A DNA stretch of 64,000 nt from Enhydrobacter sp. (lineage in GTDB: Bacteria > Pseudomonadota > Alphaproteobacteria > Reyranellales > Reyranellaceae). The DNA lies in NCBI GenBank assembly GCA_025808875.1, contig CP075528.1, positions 2,354,473 to 2,418,472 on the forward strand, given 5' to 3'. A model generated the notes under the pieces. The model was not told the DNA's origin. It saw nothing but the letters and a program-made list of their open reading frames with translations, and did no database searches. Position 1 is the first letter of the stretch. Each line of letters begins with the position of its first letter. Both the position numbers and the translations under genes were made by a program. Of the stretch, positions 48,578 to 56,574 are shown one piece after another.

Positions 48578-49687
48578 TCACCGGAACGGGATCGCCACGT
48601 CGCTCAGGGTCTCGCCGCCGACCCAGCGCACGCCCTTCACCAGGCCGCCCAGGGCGGCGCGGTCGCGCGAGCCGTAGCGCGATTCGAGCGCCGGCATGAC
48701 CTCGCGCGCGAACAGGCGCACCGAGCGCGCCGCCTCGTCGTAGGAAAGATCGCCGTAGGCGAAGCGGCAGAGGCTGTAGTTGATGCCCATCGCGTGGTCG
48801 TCGGCGCGCAGGCGCTCGCGCACCGTGGCCGGCGAACCGGCGACGACGTAGCCCAGCCCCGCCGCCTCGTCGAAATCGGCCGGGAAGATCTGGCGCGGCA
48901 GGTCGAGCCCGTGCGCCTTCCACAGATGGACCAGCGAGCCGTACCAGACATGGAAGGCACGGCGGGCGATGGCAACGGCGTCGCGATCGTCGTCGCCGAC
49001 CACGACGTTGCGCGTCGCGCCGACGAACGGCATCTCCTCGGGATCGCGGCCGAGCCGCGCCCAGGCGGCGCGGTAGCGCGCGGTGAAGTCGGCCACTTCG
49101 CCGACCGGCAGGCTGAGCGCGATGTTGCAGCCCTGCCGCGCGAGCTGCGGCACGCTCTCGATCGAGCGCGTCGCCACCCACAGCGGCGGGCGCGGGCGCT
49201 GCAATGGCTGGAGCTGCAGCGGCACGTTCTTGAACAGGAAGAACTTGCCGCGATGGTCGAGGCGGCGCGCGCCGAGACCCTTCAGCAGGATGTCGAGCGT
49301 CTCGCCGAAGCGGTCGGGGCCGGTCTTCGGATCGACGCCGAAGAAGCTCGCCTCGTAGGGCGAGGCGCCACGCCCGACGCCGACCTCGAGCCGGCCGCCG
49401 CTCAGCAGGTCGAGCATGCAGATCTCCTCGATCAGCCGCACCGGATGGTAGAGGCCGAGCGGATAGACCATCGGCCCGAAGCGCAGCCGCGTGGTGCGCT
49501 GGGCCAGCGCGGCGAGGAACAGGCCGGGCGAGGGTGCCATGCCGAGCGGCGTGCCGTGATGCTCGGCGACGTGATAGGCGTAGAAGCCGGCCTCTTCGTA
49601 GAGTTCGGCCAGGCGCAGCCGATCCTCGTACTGGCGCTCGGCCGGCGCGCCGGACCGATCCATGTGGTCGAAGACGGCGATTTTCAT
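48578..49687 (-). CDS. LLM class flavin-dependent oxidoreductase
   Basis: A 369-residue bacterial luciferase-like monooxygenase (FMN-dependent TIM barrel). It starts MKIAVFDHMDRSG and has YHVAEHHGTPLGMAPSP, RTTRLRFGPMVYPLGLYHPVR and LSGGRLEVGVGRGASPYEA, all typical of the family. The protein is a tandem paralogue of the next gene. Its 5' flank carries an inverted repeat (49710-49732). The substrate is unknown; an alkane, polyketide or sulfur compound oxidation cannot be told apart. Confidence 0.88.
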   Translation of the reverse strand: MKIAVFDHMDRSGAPAERQYEDRLRLAELYEEAGFYAYHVAEHHGTPLGMAPSPGLFLAALAQRTTRLRFGPMVYPLGLYHPVRLIEEICMLDLLSGGRLEVGVGRGASPYEASFFGVDPKTGPDRFGETLDILLKGLGARRLDHRGKFFLFKNVPLQLQPLQRPRPPLWVATRSIESVPQLARQGCNIALSLPVGEVADFTARYRAAWARLGRDPEEMPFVGATRNVVVGDDDRDAVAIARRAFHVWYGSLVHLWKAHGLDLPRQIFPADFDEAAGLGYVVAGSPATVRERLRADDHAMGINYSLCRFAYGDLSYDEAARSVRLFAREVMPALESRYGSRDRAALGGLVKGVRWVGGETLSDVAIPFR

Positions 49688-49709
49688 CAAATCGTTATAT
49701 TTCAGTCGG

Positions 49710-49732
49710 TTGTGTGACTATCTTACACACAA
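49710..49732. promoter_or_regulatory. Inverted repeat upstream of the LLM gene
   Basis: TTGTGTG (49710-49716) and CACACAA (49726-49732) form a perfect 7-bp inverted repeat with a 9-bp spacer, 22 bp before the LLM start. The 60 bp around it are much more AT-rich than the surroundings, and a TATAAC -10-like hexamer lies between it and the start. It is a likely operator for a regulator bound as a dimer. The regulator is unknown. Confidence 0.55.
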
Positions 49733-49801
49733 TCCGAAGGAATGTCGCGCGCCAAGCACGCACATCTGGCGGCCGTGCCGGGTGCCCGTGCAGGGGCGGC
49801 G

Positions 49802-50809
49802 TCAGGCGAGCGCCGGCATGACCTCGCGCGCCATCAGCTCGACCGAGCGCGCCGATTCCTCGAACGAGAGATCGCCGAAGGCGAGGCGGCAGATGCAGTA
49901 GTTGATGCCGGCGATGTCGTTGTCGCGCTTCAGCCGGTCGCGCACCGTCGCGGCCGAGCCGGCGACGATGTAGCCCTGATCGAGCGCATCCTCGAACGCC
50001 GCGGGGATGAGCTGGCGCGGCAGGCCGACGCCGTGCGCGCGCCAGAGATGGATCAGCGCGTCGTACCACAGGGCGAAGGCACGCCTGGCCGCCGACTGCG
50101 CCTCGCGGTCGCTGTCGCCGACCACGACGTGGCGGCTGAGGCCGATGAGGGGCAGCGCGTCGTCGGACCGGCCGAGCGCCCGCCAGGCGGCGCGGTAGCG
50201 CGCGGCGAAGGCGCCGACGCCCTTCGCGTCCATGCCGACCACGACGTTGAGGCCTTCCCCGGCGAGTCGGTCGGCGCTCTCCAGGGAGTTGGCGCCGTAC
50301 CACAGCGGCGGACGCGGGCGCTGCACCGGCCGCAGTTCCATCGGCACGTCGTCGAAGGTGAAGTACGTGCCGCGGTAGGTCAGGCGCTCGTCGACCAGGC
50401 CGCGCAGCACGACCTCGAGCGCCTCGCGGAAGCGTTCCGGTCCGGTCGCCGGATCGACGCCGTAGTAGCCGACCTCGTAGGGCGAGATGCCGCGGCCGAC
50501 GCCGAGCTCGAGCCGGCCGCCGCTCATCTGGTCGAGCATGCAGATCTCGTCGATCAGGCGCAGCGGGTGATAGAGGTTGAGCGTGTAGACCAGCGGCCCG
50601 AAGCGCAGCGTCGTCGTGCGCTGGGCGACGGCGGCGAGGAAGACGCTGGGCGAGGGCGCCATGCCGAGCGGCGTCGCATGGTGCTCGGCGACGTGATAGG
50701 CGTGGAAGCCCGCGCGCTCGTAGAGCCCGCAGAGCCGCAGCCGCTCCTCGAACTGCCGCCCGAGATCGGGCCCGGCGCGGTCCATGTGATCGAAGACGCC
50801 GAACTTCAT
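49802..50809 (-). CDS. LLM class flavin-dependent oxidoreductase, tandem paralogue
   Basis: A 335-residue luciferase-like monooxygenase sharing with the previous gene the start FGVFDHMDRAG, the motif YHVAEHHATPLGMAPSP, MLDQMSGGRLELGVGRGISPYEVG and the C-terminal CRLAFGDLSFEESARSVEL. The second copy is about 34 residues shorter at the C-terminus. The start at 50809 matches the paralogue; an in-frame ATG at 50821 would add four residues. Divergent from mntA with 40 bp between. Confidence 0.88.
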   Translation of the reverse strand: MKFGVFDHMDRAGPDLGRQFEERLRLCGLYERAGFHAYHVAEHHATPLGMAPSPSVFLAAVAQRTTTLRFGPLVYTLNLYHPLRLIDEICMLDQMSGGRLELGVGRGISPYEVGYYGVDPATGPERFREALEVVLRGLVDERLTYRGTYFTFDDVPMELRPVQRPRPPLWYGANSLESADRLAGEGLNVVVGMDAKGVGAFAARYRAAWRALGRSDDALPLIGLSRHVVVGDSDREAQSAARRAFALWYDALIHLWRAHGVGLPRQLIPAAFEDALDQGYIVAGSAATVRDRLKRDNDIAGINYCICRLAFGDLSFEESARSVELMAREVMPALA

Positions 50810-50849
50810 CCGTGGTGCCATGGTGTGGATTGACGTGGTATCTTCCATT

Positions 50850-51149
50850 ATGGCGACAAAGTTGCCCGATCCGGAAGCGGTGGCCGTGTTTTGCAGGCGC
50901 TGGCAAATCAAGGAGCTTTCGCTGTTCGGCTCCATGGCCCGCGGCGAAGCCGGCCCGGCAAGCGATGCCGATGTGCTGGTGGCCTTTCAGCCGGGCGAGC
51001 ATTGGGACTTGTGGGATATGGTCGACATGCGCGAGGAGCTTGCAGGGTTGTTCGGTCGCCCCGTCGATGTCGTCGTCGACGGCGCGGTCAAGAACCCGGT
51101 GCGACGCCAAGCGATCTTGCGCGACAAACGACCGCTCTATGTCGGGTGA
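50850..51149 (+). CDS. mntA: MntA-type minimal nucleotidyltransferase (antitoxin)
   Basis: A 99-residue minimal nucleotidyltransferase. The signature GSX10DXD is exact: Gly27-Ser28, Asp39 and Asp41 in FGSMARGEAGPASDADVLVAF. MntA proteins neutralise the HEPN toxin HepT by adding AMP to a tyrosine next to the RNase site. The catalytic residues are intact. Its stop overlaps the hepT start by 11 bp, the usual arrangement of the two-gene module. Confidence 0.9.
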   Translation: MATKLPDPEAVAVFCRRWQIKELSLFGSMARGEAGPASDADVLVAFQPGEHWDLWDMVDMREELAGLFGRPVDVVVDGAVKNPVRRQAILRDKRPLYVG

Positions 51150-51500
51150 TGAATCGGCAGGTCGAGATCTGGCGCTGCTGATCGATATGCTCGATGCGGC
51201 TCGTGAGTGCTCTCAGTACACCAGTGTCACGGACTACGAGGCATTCGTCGGCGACAGAATGCGGGTGCGCGCCGTCGAACGTACATTGGAGATCATCGGC
51301 GAAGCCGCCCGAGGCCTGTCCGAAGAATTTCGTTCGCGCTTTCCCGATACGCCGGGCGCCTGATCATCGGCCAGAGGAACTTCCTCGCGCATGGCTACAA
51401 CGCCGTGGACGAGAGGCGGCTGTGGGACGTCGGCAGAAACCGGCTACCCGCGCTCGTCTCCGATTTGGAAACGATGATTGCCAAATTGCGCCAGAGTTAA
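51139..51500 (+). pseudogene. hepT: HepT-like HEPN toxin gene with a one-base frameshift
   Basis: The first 74 codons encode the N-terminal helices of HepT (LALLIDMLDAARECSQYT, VRAVERTLEIIGEAARGLSE, then RSRFPDTPG) and then stop at 51361-51363. The rest continues in another frame from about 51353: RLIIGQRNFLAHGYNAVDE, which holds the RNase motif R-x4-H-x-Y (RNFLAHGY) and the tyrosine that MntA modifies. Normal relatives read FP-x-x-PW-R at this point, so the loss of one base in the tryptophan codon explains both frames. The toxin would be truncated before its active site. A sequencing error or programmed frameshift cannot be excluded. Confidence 0.85.
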
Positions 51501-51985
51501 AGTGCGCGTTTTCTGCTCGAGATCACGCCGCTGGCGATGCCGTGCCATTCGATGGTGCCGGCAAGCCGCGAATGCTCGATCTTGGGGCAGCGGTTCATAA
51601 CGACCTTCAGTCCCGACGCCTCGGCGCGCCTGGCCGCGTCGTCGTTGCGCACCCCGAGCTGCATCCACACTACCCTGGCGCCGTGCCGGATCGCCTCGTC
51701 GGTGATCGCGCCGGCCGCCTCGGCGTTGCGGAAGATGTCGACCATGTCGGCCTTGACCGGCAGCTCGTCGAGCGAGGCGTAGACCTTCTGACCGAGGATC
51801 TCCTGGCCGGCCGCCGCCGGGTTCACCGGGATGACCCTGTAGCCGCGGTCGAGCAGGTACTTCGCTGCGAAATAGGACGGCCGATTCCAGTTGGCCGACA
51901 GGCCGACCATGGCGATGGTCTTGGTGTCGCGCAGGATCCTGCGCAAGTATGCGTCGTCGTAGCGGTCGTGATTGACGGCGGACAT
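51497..51985 (-). CDS. CoA-binding domain protein (YccU-like)
   Basis: A 162-residue Rossmann-fold protein of the CoA_binding_2 family. Characteristic parts are LRDTKTIAMVGLSANWNRPSYFAAKYL, GYRVIPVNPAAAGQEILG and RHGARVVWMQLGVRNDDAA. Its role is unknown, though family members bind CoA or nucleotides. The start is uncertain because three in-frame ATGs (52015, 52000 and 51985) lie in a 15-bp tandem repeat; the last matches homologues. Upstream reads TATAGT nine bases before 52015, so a leaderless mRNA is possible. Confidence 0.85.
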   Translation of the reverse strand: MSAVNHDRYDDAYLRRILRDTKTIAMVGLSANWNRPSYFAAKYLLDRGYRVIPVNPAAAGQEILGQKVYASLDELPVKADMVDIFRNAEAAGAITDEAIRHGARVVWMQLGVRNDDAARRAEASGLKVVMNRCPKIEHSRLAGTIEWHGIASGVISSRKRAL

Positions 51986-52015
51986 ATTCACGGCGGACAT
52001 ATTCACGGCGGGCAT
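51971..52015. repeat. Three 15-bp tandem repeats at the start of the CoA-binding gene
   Basis: Three copies of ATTCACGGCGGACAT (51971-51985, 51986-52000, 52001-52015), each with at most one change. On the minus strand each unit encodes M-(S/P)-A-V-N, so each carries its own ATG in the same frame. Slippage would add or remove whole start codons without a frameshift. Confidence 0.9.
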
Positions 52016-52031
52016 GGGGAGGGGACTATAC

Positions 52032-53195
52032 ATGGCGAAGCCGCTGCTGTTCGAACCGATTTCGATCCGGGACGTGACGCTGAAGAACCGGGTCGTGGTG
52101 GCGCCGATGCACCAGTATTCGGCGGACAAGGGCTTCGCCACCGACTGGCACCTGATGAACGCCGGCCGCTATGCAGCCGGCGGCGCCGGACTGGTGATCA
52201 TGGAATCGACCAAGGTCGAGCGCCGCGGCTGCGGCACGGTCGGCGATCTCGGCATCTGGGACGACGCCTTCATCCCCGGCCTGCAACGCTGCGTCGAGTT
52301 CATCCGCCGGCACAATGCCGTGCCCGGCATCCAGCTCGGCCATTCCGGCCGCAAGGCGCGCCGCTTCCGGCCGTGGGAAGGCGGCGCGCCGTTGAAGAAC
52401 TCCCCTGATGTCTGGGATTGGGAGGGCTGGGAACTCGTCTCGTCGAGTGCGATCAATTCGCCGGAGAGCGATCCCGCGCCGCGCGCGCTCACGCGGGCCG
52501 AGATCCCCGAAGTGATCGAGCGCTGGGGGCAGGGGGCGCGGCGCGCCCATGAGGCGGGCTTCGATGTGCTCGACCTCCACATGGCGCATGGCTACCTGAT
52601 CCACCAGTTCCTCTCGCCGTTCTCCAACGTGCGCAACGACGAATACGGCGGCAGCGAGCTCAACCGCATGCGCTTCGCCATAGAGGTGGTGGAGAGCGTG
52701 CGCGCGCACTGGCCGGCTTCCAAGCCGCTGTTCGTGCGGCTCTCGGTCGAGGACGATTCGGGCTGGGGCCCGGACCAGAGCGTGGCGCTGGCGAGGATCC
52801 TCAAGCCCAAGGGTGTCGACGTGATCGACTGCAGCTCGGGCGGCATGCGCGGCTCGCCGGTGGTGAGCGCCGGGCCGGTGACCTACGGCTACCAAGTGCC
52901 CTATGCCGAGCGCCTGAAGAAGGACGCCGACATCCTCAGCATGGCGGTCGGGCTGATCGTGCATGCCGACCAGGCCGAGCGCATCCTGCGGGAGGGGCGG
53001 GCCGACCTGATCGCGCTCGCCCGCGAGCTGCTCTACAACCCGAACTGGCCGATGGACGCGGCGCAGAAGCTCGGGGTCGACGCGCAGTTCGGCTCGGTGC
53101 CGCCGGCGCAGGCCTATTGGCTCGCCAAGCGGGCGCAGTCGGTGAAGAGCGTCGTGCCCTCGACCTACATGAAGGGCCTCGGCGCCGGCGACTAG
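52032..53195 (+). CDS. NADH:flavin oxidoreductase, Old Yellow Enzyme family (YqjM/XenA-like)
   Basis: A 387-residue FMN ene-reductase. Features are LFEPISIRDVTLKNRVVVAPMHQYS at the N-terminus, GIQLGHSGRKA with the active-site His, AGFDVLDLHMAHGYLIHQFLSP with the second pair, NVRNDEYGG and LIALARELLYNPNWPM. The type with MHQYSA and the shorter C-terminus is the thermophilic-like YqjM/XenA class. It reduces activated C=C or nitro groups with NAD(P)H. GGAGGGG precedes the ATG by 7 nt. It overlaps the convergent LLM gene by 4 bp. Confidence 0.92.
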   Translation: MAKPLLFEPISIRDVTLKNRVVVAPMHQYSADKGFATDWHLMNAGRYAAGGAGLVIMESTKVERRGCGTVGDLGIWDDAFIPGLQRCVEFIRRHNAVPGIQLGHSGRKARRFRPWEGGAPLKNSPDVWDWEGWELVSSSAINSPESDPAPRALTRAEIPEVIERWGQGARRAHEAGFDVLDLHMAHGYLIHQFLSPFSNVRNDEYGGSELNRMRFAIEVVESVRAHWPASKPLFVRLSVEDDSGWGPDQSVALARILKPKGVDVIDCSSGGMRGSPVVSAGPVTYGYQVPYAERLKKDADILSMAVGLIVHADQAERILREGRADLIALARELLYNPNWPMDAAQKLGVDAQFGSVPPAQAYWLAKRAQSVKSVVPSTYMKGLGAGD

Positions 53196-54508
53196 AAGGC
53201 CAGCAGGTTGTCGCGGAAGTGGGCGTGCTCGTAGGCCTTGCGTACGAGGCCTCGGTCCTGCAGCGCCGGCACCAGCCCGTCCTCGATCTCGGCCAAGGTG
53301 CGGCGATGGACGTTGGGCATCGAGAAGAGATAGCCGTCGCCGCCGACCTCCTGCATGACCTCGCCCATGCGCGCGGCGACCGCGTCGCACGTCCCGACCA
53401 GCTCGATGGAGAGGTCGACGGCGTTGTAGCTCGCCATGGTCTCGCGGATCGAACGCCCGGCGGCGACCTTGCGGAACTGCTCGAGGTTCTGCTGGTGGCC
53501 GTTGGTGGTGACGTCGTCGGGCAGCGGCTTGTCGAGATCGAAGCGGCCGAAGTCGATGTTGGTCACCTTGCCGAAATGCGCCAGCCGTTCGTCGATCTTC
53601 ACCATCGACAGCGCCTGGCGCGCCTTGCGCCGCTCCAGCGCCTCCTCCGTGGTCTCGCCGAGGATGGGATTGATGAGGAAGAGGATCTTGCAGTCGGCGG
53701 GCTTGCGGCCCTGCGCGACCATGTAGCGGTGCACGTCGTCGCGATAGGCCTTCATCGCCTCGATGCCCTTGGCGTGCACGACGATGGTGTCGGCGTGGGT
53801 GGCGGCGAACCTGCGGCCGCGCGGCGAGCCGCCGGCCTGCGCGATCACCGGCTGGCCTTGCGGCGCCGGGCCGGAATTGAGCGGCCCGCGCGTGCGGAAA
53901 TACCGGCCGTCGTGGTTGACCGCATGGACCTTCGAGGGATCGACGAGGATGCCGCCCCGACGGTCGGCGACGATGGCGCCGGGTTCCCACGATCCCCACA
54001 GGCCGCGGCACACCTCCATGTATTCGTCAGCCATCTCGTAGCGCAGGTCGTGCTCGGGCATGCCTTGCATGCCGAAGTTCATCGCCGCGATGTCGGAACT
54101 GCCGGTCACGGCGTTCCAGCCGATGCGCCCGCCCGAAACCTGGTCGAGCGTCGCCACCAGGCGCGCCAGCAGATAGGGATGATAGGCGTAGGTGCCGAAG
54201 GTCGGCACGATGCCGATGCGCGACGTCACCTGCGTCATCAGCGCGGCGACCACCGAGGGATCCTGGCGCGGCACCGACAGGCCCTTCTTCAGGTAGATCT
54301 CGGTCGAGCCGCCGAAGCTCTCGCCGACATAGGAAGAGTCCTCGAGCAGCACGTAGTCGAAGCAGGCGCGCTCGAGCGACCGCGCGAGATCGAGGAACAG
54401 CTCGGGCCGCATCCAGCCCGTGCCGATGTGTCCGGTCCACGCCTCGCCCCAGGCCTGCGCGCTCGAGCCCTGGAGGAACCATGCGAGATGAAACGGTCGG
54501 CCAGTCAC
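53192..54508 (-). CDS. NtaA/SnaA/SoxA-family FMN-dependent monooxygenase
   Basis: A 438-residue luciferase-like monooxygenase of the NtaA/SnaA/DszA group. The start RPFHLAWFLQGSSAQAW and the motifs DYVLLEDSSYVGESFGG, LARLVATLDQVSGGRIGWNAVTG and GQPVIAQAGGSPRGRRFAA are typical. Family members oxidise nitrilotriacetate, pristinamycin or dibenzothiophene sulfone with FMNH2 from a separate reductase. The GTG at 54508 is preceded by GGAGGAG at a spacing of 8-9. The substrate is not known. Confidence 0.9.
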   Translation of the reverse strand: MTGRPFHLAWFLQGSSAQAWGEAWTGHIGTGWMRPELFLDLARSLERACFDYVLLEDSSYVGESFGGSTEIYLKKGLSVPRQDPSVVAALMTQVTSRIGIVPTFGTYAYHPYLLARLVATLDQVSGGRIGWNAVTGSSDIAAMNFGMQGMPEHDLRYEMADEYMEVCRGLWGSWEPGAIVADRRGGILVDPSKVHAVNHDGRYFRTRGPLNSGPAPQGQPVIAQAGGSPRGRRFAATHADTIVVHAKGIEAMKAYRDDVHRYMVAQGRKPADCKILFLINPILGETTEEALERRKARQALSMVKIDERLAHFGKVTNIDFGRFDLDKPLPDDVTTNGHQQNLEQFRKVAAGRSIRETMASYNAVDLSIELVGTCDAVAARMGEVMQEVGGDGYLFSMPNVHRRTLAEIEDGLVPALQDRGLVRKAYEHAHFRDNLLAF

Positions 54509-54666
54509 GAGCCACTCCTCCACCGGGACGACGCCTGAACGCAACCGCGATGCCGCCCACGATCGCATAGCGGGCTTGCGCGCCGGGCGCAGCCTGCGGT
54601 CGCACCCCGGCACGGCTTCGCCTAGACTAACATGGTTTCGAGGCGGCTCGGGCGAAGGAGCAGGCG

Positions 54667-55425
54667 ATGGACACGATGATGCAGGATCGGGCGAACATGA
54701 CCGAGGCGGAGTGGCAGGCGCGCTGCGACCTCGCCGCGCTCTATCGCATCTCCGACATGTACGGCTGGACCGACACCATCAACACGCACCTGTCGGTGCG
54801 CATTCCGGGCGAGCCGAAGTGCTTCCTGATCAACAACTACGGCGACCTGTTCGGCGAGATCACGGCGTCGAGCCTGGTGAAGATGGACACCGACGGCAAC
54901 GTCCACAGCAAGGGTGGCGCCTTCAACGCGGCAGGCTTCACCATCCACTCGGGCGTCTACAAGGCGCGGCCCGACGCCAACTGCGTGATGCACACCCACA
55001 CCCGCGCCGGCACCGGCATCTCGGTGCTGAAGCGCGGGCTCAGGCCAATCACCCAGGATGCGCTCGCCGTCTACGACGAGCTCGCCTACCACGAATACGG
55101 CATGCCGGCCTCGCAGGAGGAATGCGACGCGCTCGGCGTGACTTGCCAGCAGGGCGAATCGGTCATCCTGCGCAACCACGGCCTGCTCACCGTCGGCGCC
55201 ACCATCCCCGGGGCACTCCGGCGCATGTACATGCTGGAGCGCGCCTGTGAGGTCGAGATCATCGCCCGCAGCCTCGGCGAGGAGCCGGTGCCGATCGAGC
55301 CCGAGGTGATCGAGAGCTACGGCCAGCGCGCCAAGGCGCAGCGCGCCTCGCCGGAGTTCGGCATGGCCGACTGGCGCGCGGCGCTCCGCCAGATCGAGGG
55401 CAGGGGCACCGACTGGCGGCAGTAA
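54667..55425 (+). CDS. Class II aldolase/adducin family protein
   Basis: A 252-residue aldolase/epimerase-fold protein. The zinc-binding histidines are in CVMHTHTRAGTGI and in ILRNHGLLTVG, and INTHLSVRIPGEPKCFLIN marks the N-terminus. It could act as a sugar-phosphate aldolase or a decarboxylase of hydroxy acids. It is divergent from the LLM gene with 158 bp between. The proximity of an OYE, LLM enzymes and this protein suggests a catabolic cluster, which is inference. Confidence 0.88.
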   Translation: MDTMMQDRANMTEAEWQARCDLAALYRISDMYGWTDTINTHLSVRIPGEPKCFLINNYGDLFGEITASSLVKMDTDGNVHSKGGAFNAAGFTIHSGVYKARPDANCVMHTHTRAGTGISVLKRGLRPITQDALAVYDELAYHEYGMPASQEECDALGVTCQQGESVILRNHGLLTVGATIPGALRRMYMLERACEVEIIARSLGEEPVPIEPEVIESYGQRAKAQRASPEFGMADWRAALRQIEGRGTDWRQ

Positions 55426-55433
55426 TCTTTCTT

Positions 55434-55519
55434 GTCGTCCTGAGCGAAGCGAAGGACCTGACGCCGCAGCAGAGTCGTTGGTTGTTCTGTTAGGTCCTTC
55501 GGCTTCGCCTCGGGACGAC
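55434..55519. repeat. Intergenic inverted repeat, copy 1
   Basis: A left arm GTCGTCCTGAGCGAAGCGAA then GGACCT (55434-55459) faces a right arm AGGTCCTTCGGCTTCGCCTC then GGGACGAC (55492-55519) across 32 bp. The arms are nearly complementary. A related copy lies at 58595-58679. The sequence type TCCTGAGCGAAGCGAAGGACCT is a widespread intergenic repeat; it may form a stem-loop in RNA. Confidence 0.85.
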
Positions 55520-55576
55520 AGTGTTGATGTCCGAATCCCGCGAGCCTTGCCGGACGCGGCTCGCTAGGGAAAAGGG

Positions 55577-56050
55577 ATGACCACTAACAAGACCTACGGA
55601 ACCGTCCCGGCGGAGCGGCGCCGGCAGATGAGCGGGCTCGAGTTCGTGCGCGGGCTGGTGAACGGCACGCTGCCGCTCAACACCATTGCCAGGACCCTGG
55701 GCTACGACATCGTCGAGGCCGACAAAGGGCGCGTGGTGATAACGGCGCAGCCGAATGCCGATCTCCTCAATCCCTCAGGCACGGTGCATGGCGGCCTGTC
55801 GGCGACGCTGCTCGACAGCTGCATGGGGCTCGCCGTCCTGACGACGCTGGACAAGGGGCTCGCCCAGACCACGCTCGAGTTCAAGATCTCCTTCATGCGT
55901 CCGGTCACGCCCGAGACCGGGACGATCAGGGCGGAGGGCATCGTCTTGAACAGCGGACGACGCGTCGGCACCGCCGAGGGTCGCCTTACGGACGGTCAGG
56001 GCCGCCTGCTCGCCCATGCCACGACGACGTGTTTGGTCTTCGAGGCCTGA
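55577..56050 (+). CDS. Hotdog-fold thioesterase, PaaI family
   Basis: A 157-residue hotdog thioesterase. The diagnostic motif is LLNPSGTVHGGLSATLLDSCMG (PaaI/YdiI type with the His-Gly-Gly and the acidic residue on the hotdog helix). It then has QTTLEFKISFMRPVTPETG. It hydrolyses acyl- or aryl-CoA. AAAGGG lies a few bases before the ATG. It stands alone, between a repeat and the AT-rich cassette promoter. Confidence 0.9.
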   Translation: MTTNKTYGTVPAERRRQMSGLEFVRGLVNGTLPLNTIARTLGYDIVEADKGRVVITAQPNADLLNPSGTVHGGLSATLLDSCMGLAVLTTLDKGLAQTTLEFKISFMRPVTPETGTIRAEGIVLNSGRRVGTAEGRLTDGQGRLLAHATTTCLVFEA

Positions 56051-56126
56051 CCGGGGAGTGGCTCAGGATGGTCGCCGATGACCGGCAATCGGTAGATTTG
56101 TTGGGTAGCGGAAGCTTTAGATATCG

Positions 56127-56190
56127 ACTACTGAAAGTAGTATAATTTTTGTTTCGGCGTAAGTGATCCGGGTTGATTTCTGAATCAACC
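56127..56190 (+). promoter_or_regulatory. Promoter and operators of the XRE cassette
   Basis: An AT-rich intergenic stretch contains a perfect inverted repeat ACTACT-GAA-AGTAGT (56127-56141), overlapping by one base a perfect -10 hexamer TATAAT (56141-56146). The -35 is weak. Thirty bases further on is a second perfect inverted repeat GGTTGATT-TCTG-AATCAACC (56171-56190), directly before the first start codon. An autoregulatory operator bound by the cassette's own XRE protein is the likely reading of either repeat. Confidence 0.65.
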
Positions 56191-56195
56191 TGCTT

Positions 56196-56570
56196 ATGTT
56201 AAGGCGATCTTTCTTGCCCCAAGTCCGATGCACCTCTGAAGCAGTCGAAGCGATCAAAGCCCTTTCTCCCCGGGCGTATGCGGAGATTACCTTGGGGTTG
56301 GATGGAGTCCGAAGCTACGGCTTGAAGGGCGAGCGGCATTTTGCGGTTCTCGACCATCGATGGGATGTCTACCTGCTCGAAGCTGACTTTCCCGATCTGG
56401 CGGCCATCCTCGTCGTGGATCCGGCCAACGCCAATGTGATTGTGGTGGCAGATGTCGGCGCATATTCGACCGCTTCGGAGGAGACGAAGAAATTTGCGGC
56501 GATGAAGGCAGCCGCTGCCGTGTTGTCCAAGGCTCCAACGGATATCCACATCGTTCGAGGCCGGGAGTAG
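56196..56570 (+). CDS. Unknown protein, possible RelE/HigB-like toxin of a three-gene cassette
   Basis: A 124-residue soluble protein. It shows the size and order (before an XRE regulator) of HigB/RelE toxins, but no RelE residue pattern is clear. Notable parts are AVEAIKALSPRAYAEITLGL and VVDPANANVIVVADVGAY. The DNA here is lower in GC than its neighbours, which suggests transfer. It is separated from the XRE gene by 4 bp. The toxin idea rests on gene order only. Confidence 0.6.
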   Translation: MLRRSFLPQVRCTSEAVEAIKALSPRAYAEITLGLDGVRSYGLKGERHFAVLDHRWDVYLLEADFPDLAAILVVDPANANVIVVADVGAYSTASEETKKFAAMKAAAAVLSKAPTDIHIVRGRE

Positions 56571-56574
56571 TGTC

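Noticed and set aside
55434..55519. The inverted repeat as an IS element or CRISPR unit
   Set aside because: There is no transposase gene, no direct-repeat array and no spacer structure; it is a simple intergenic palindrome.
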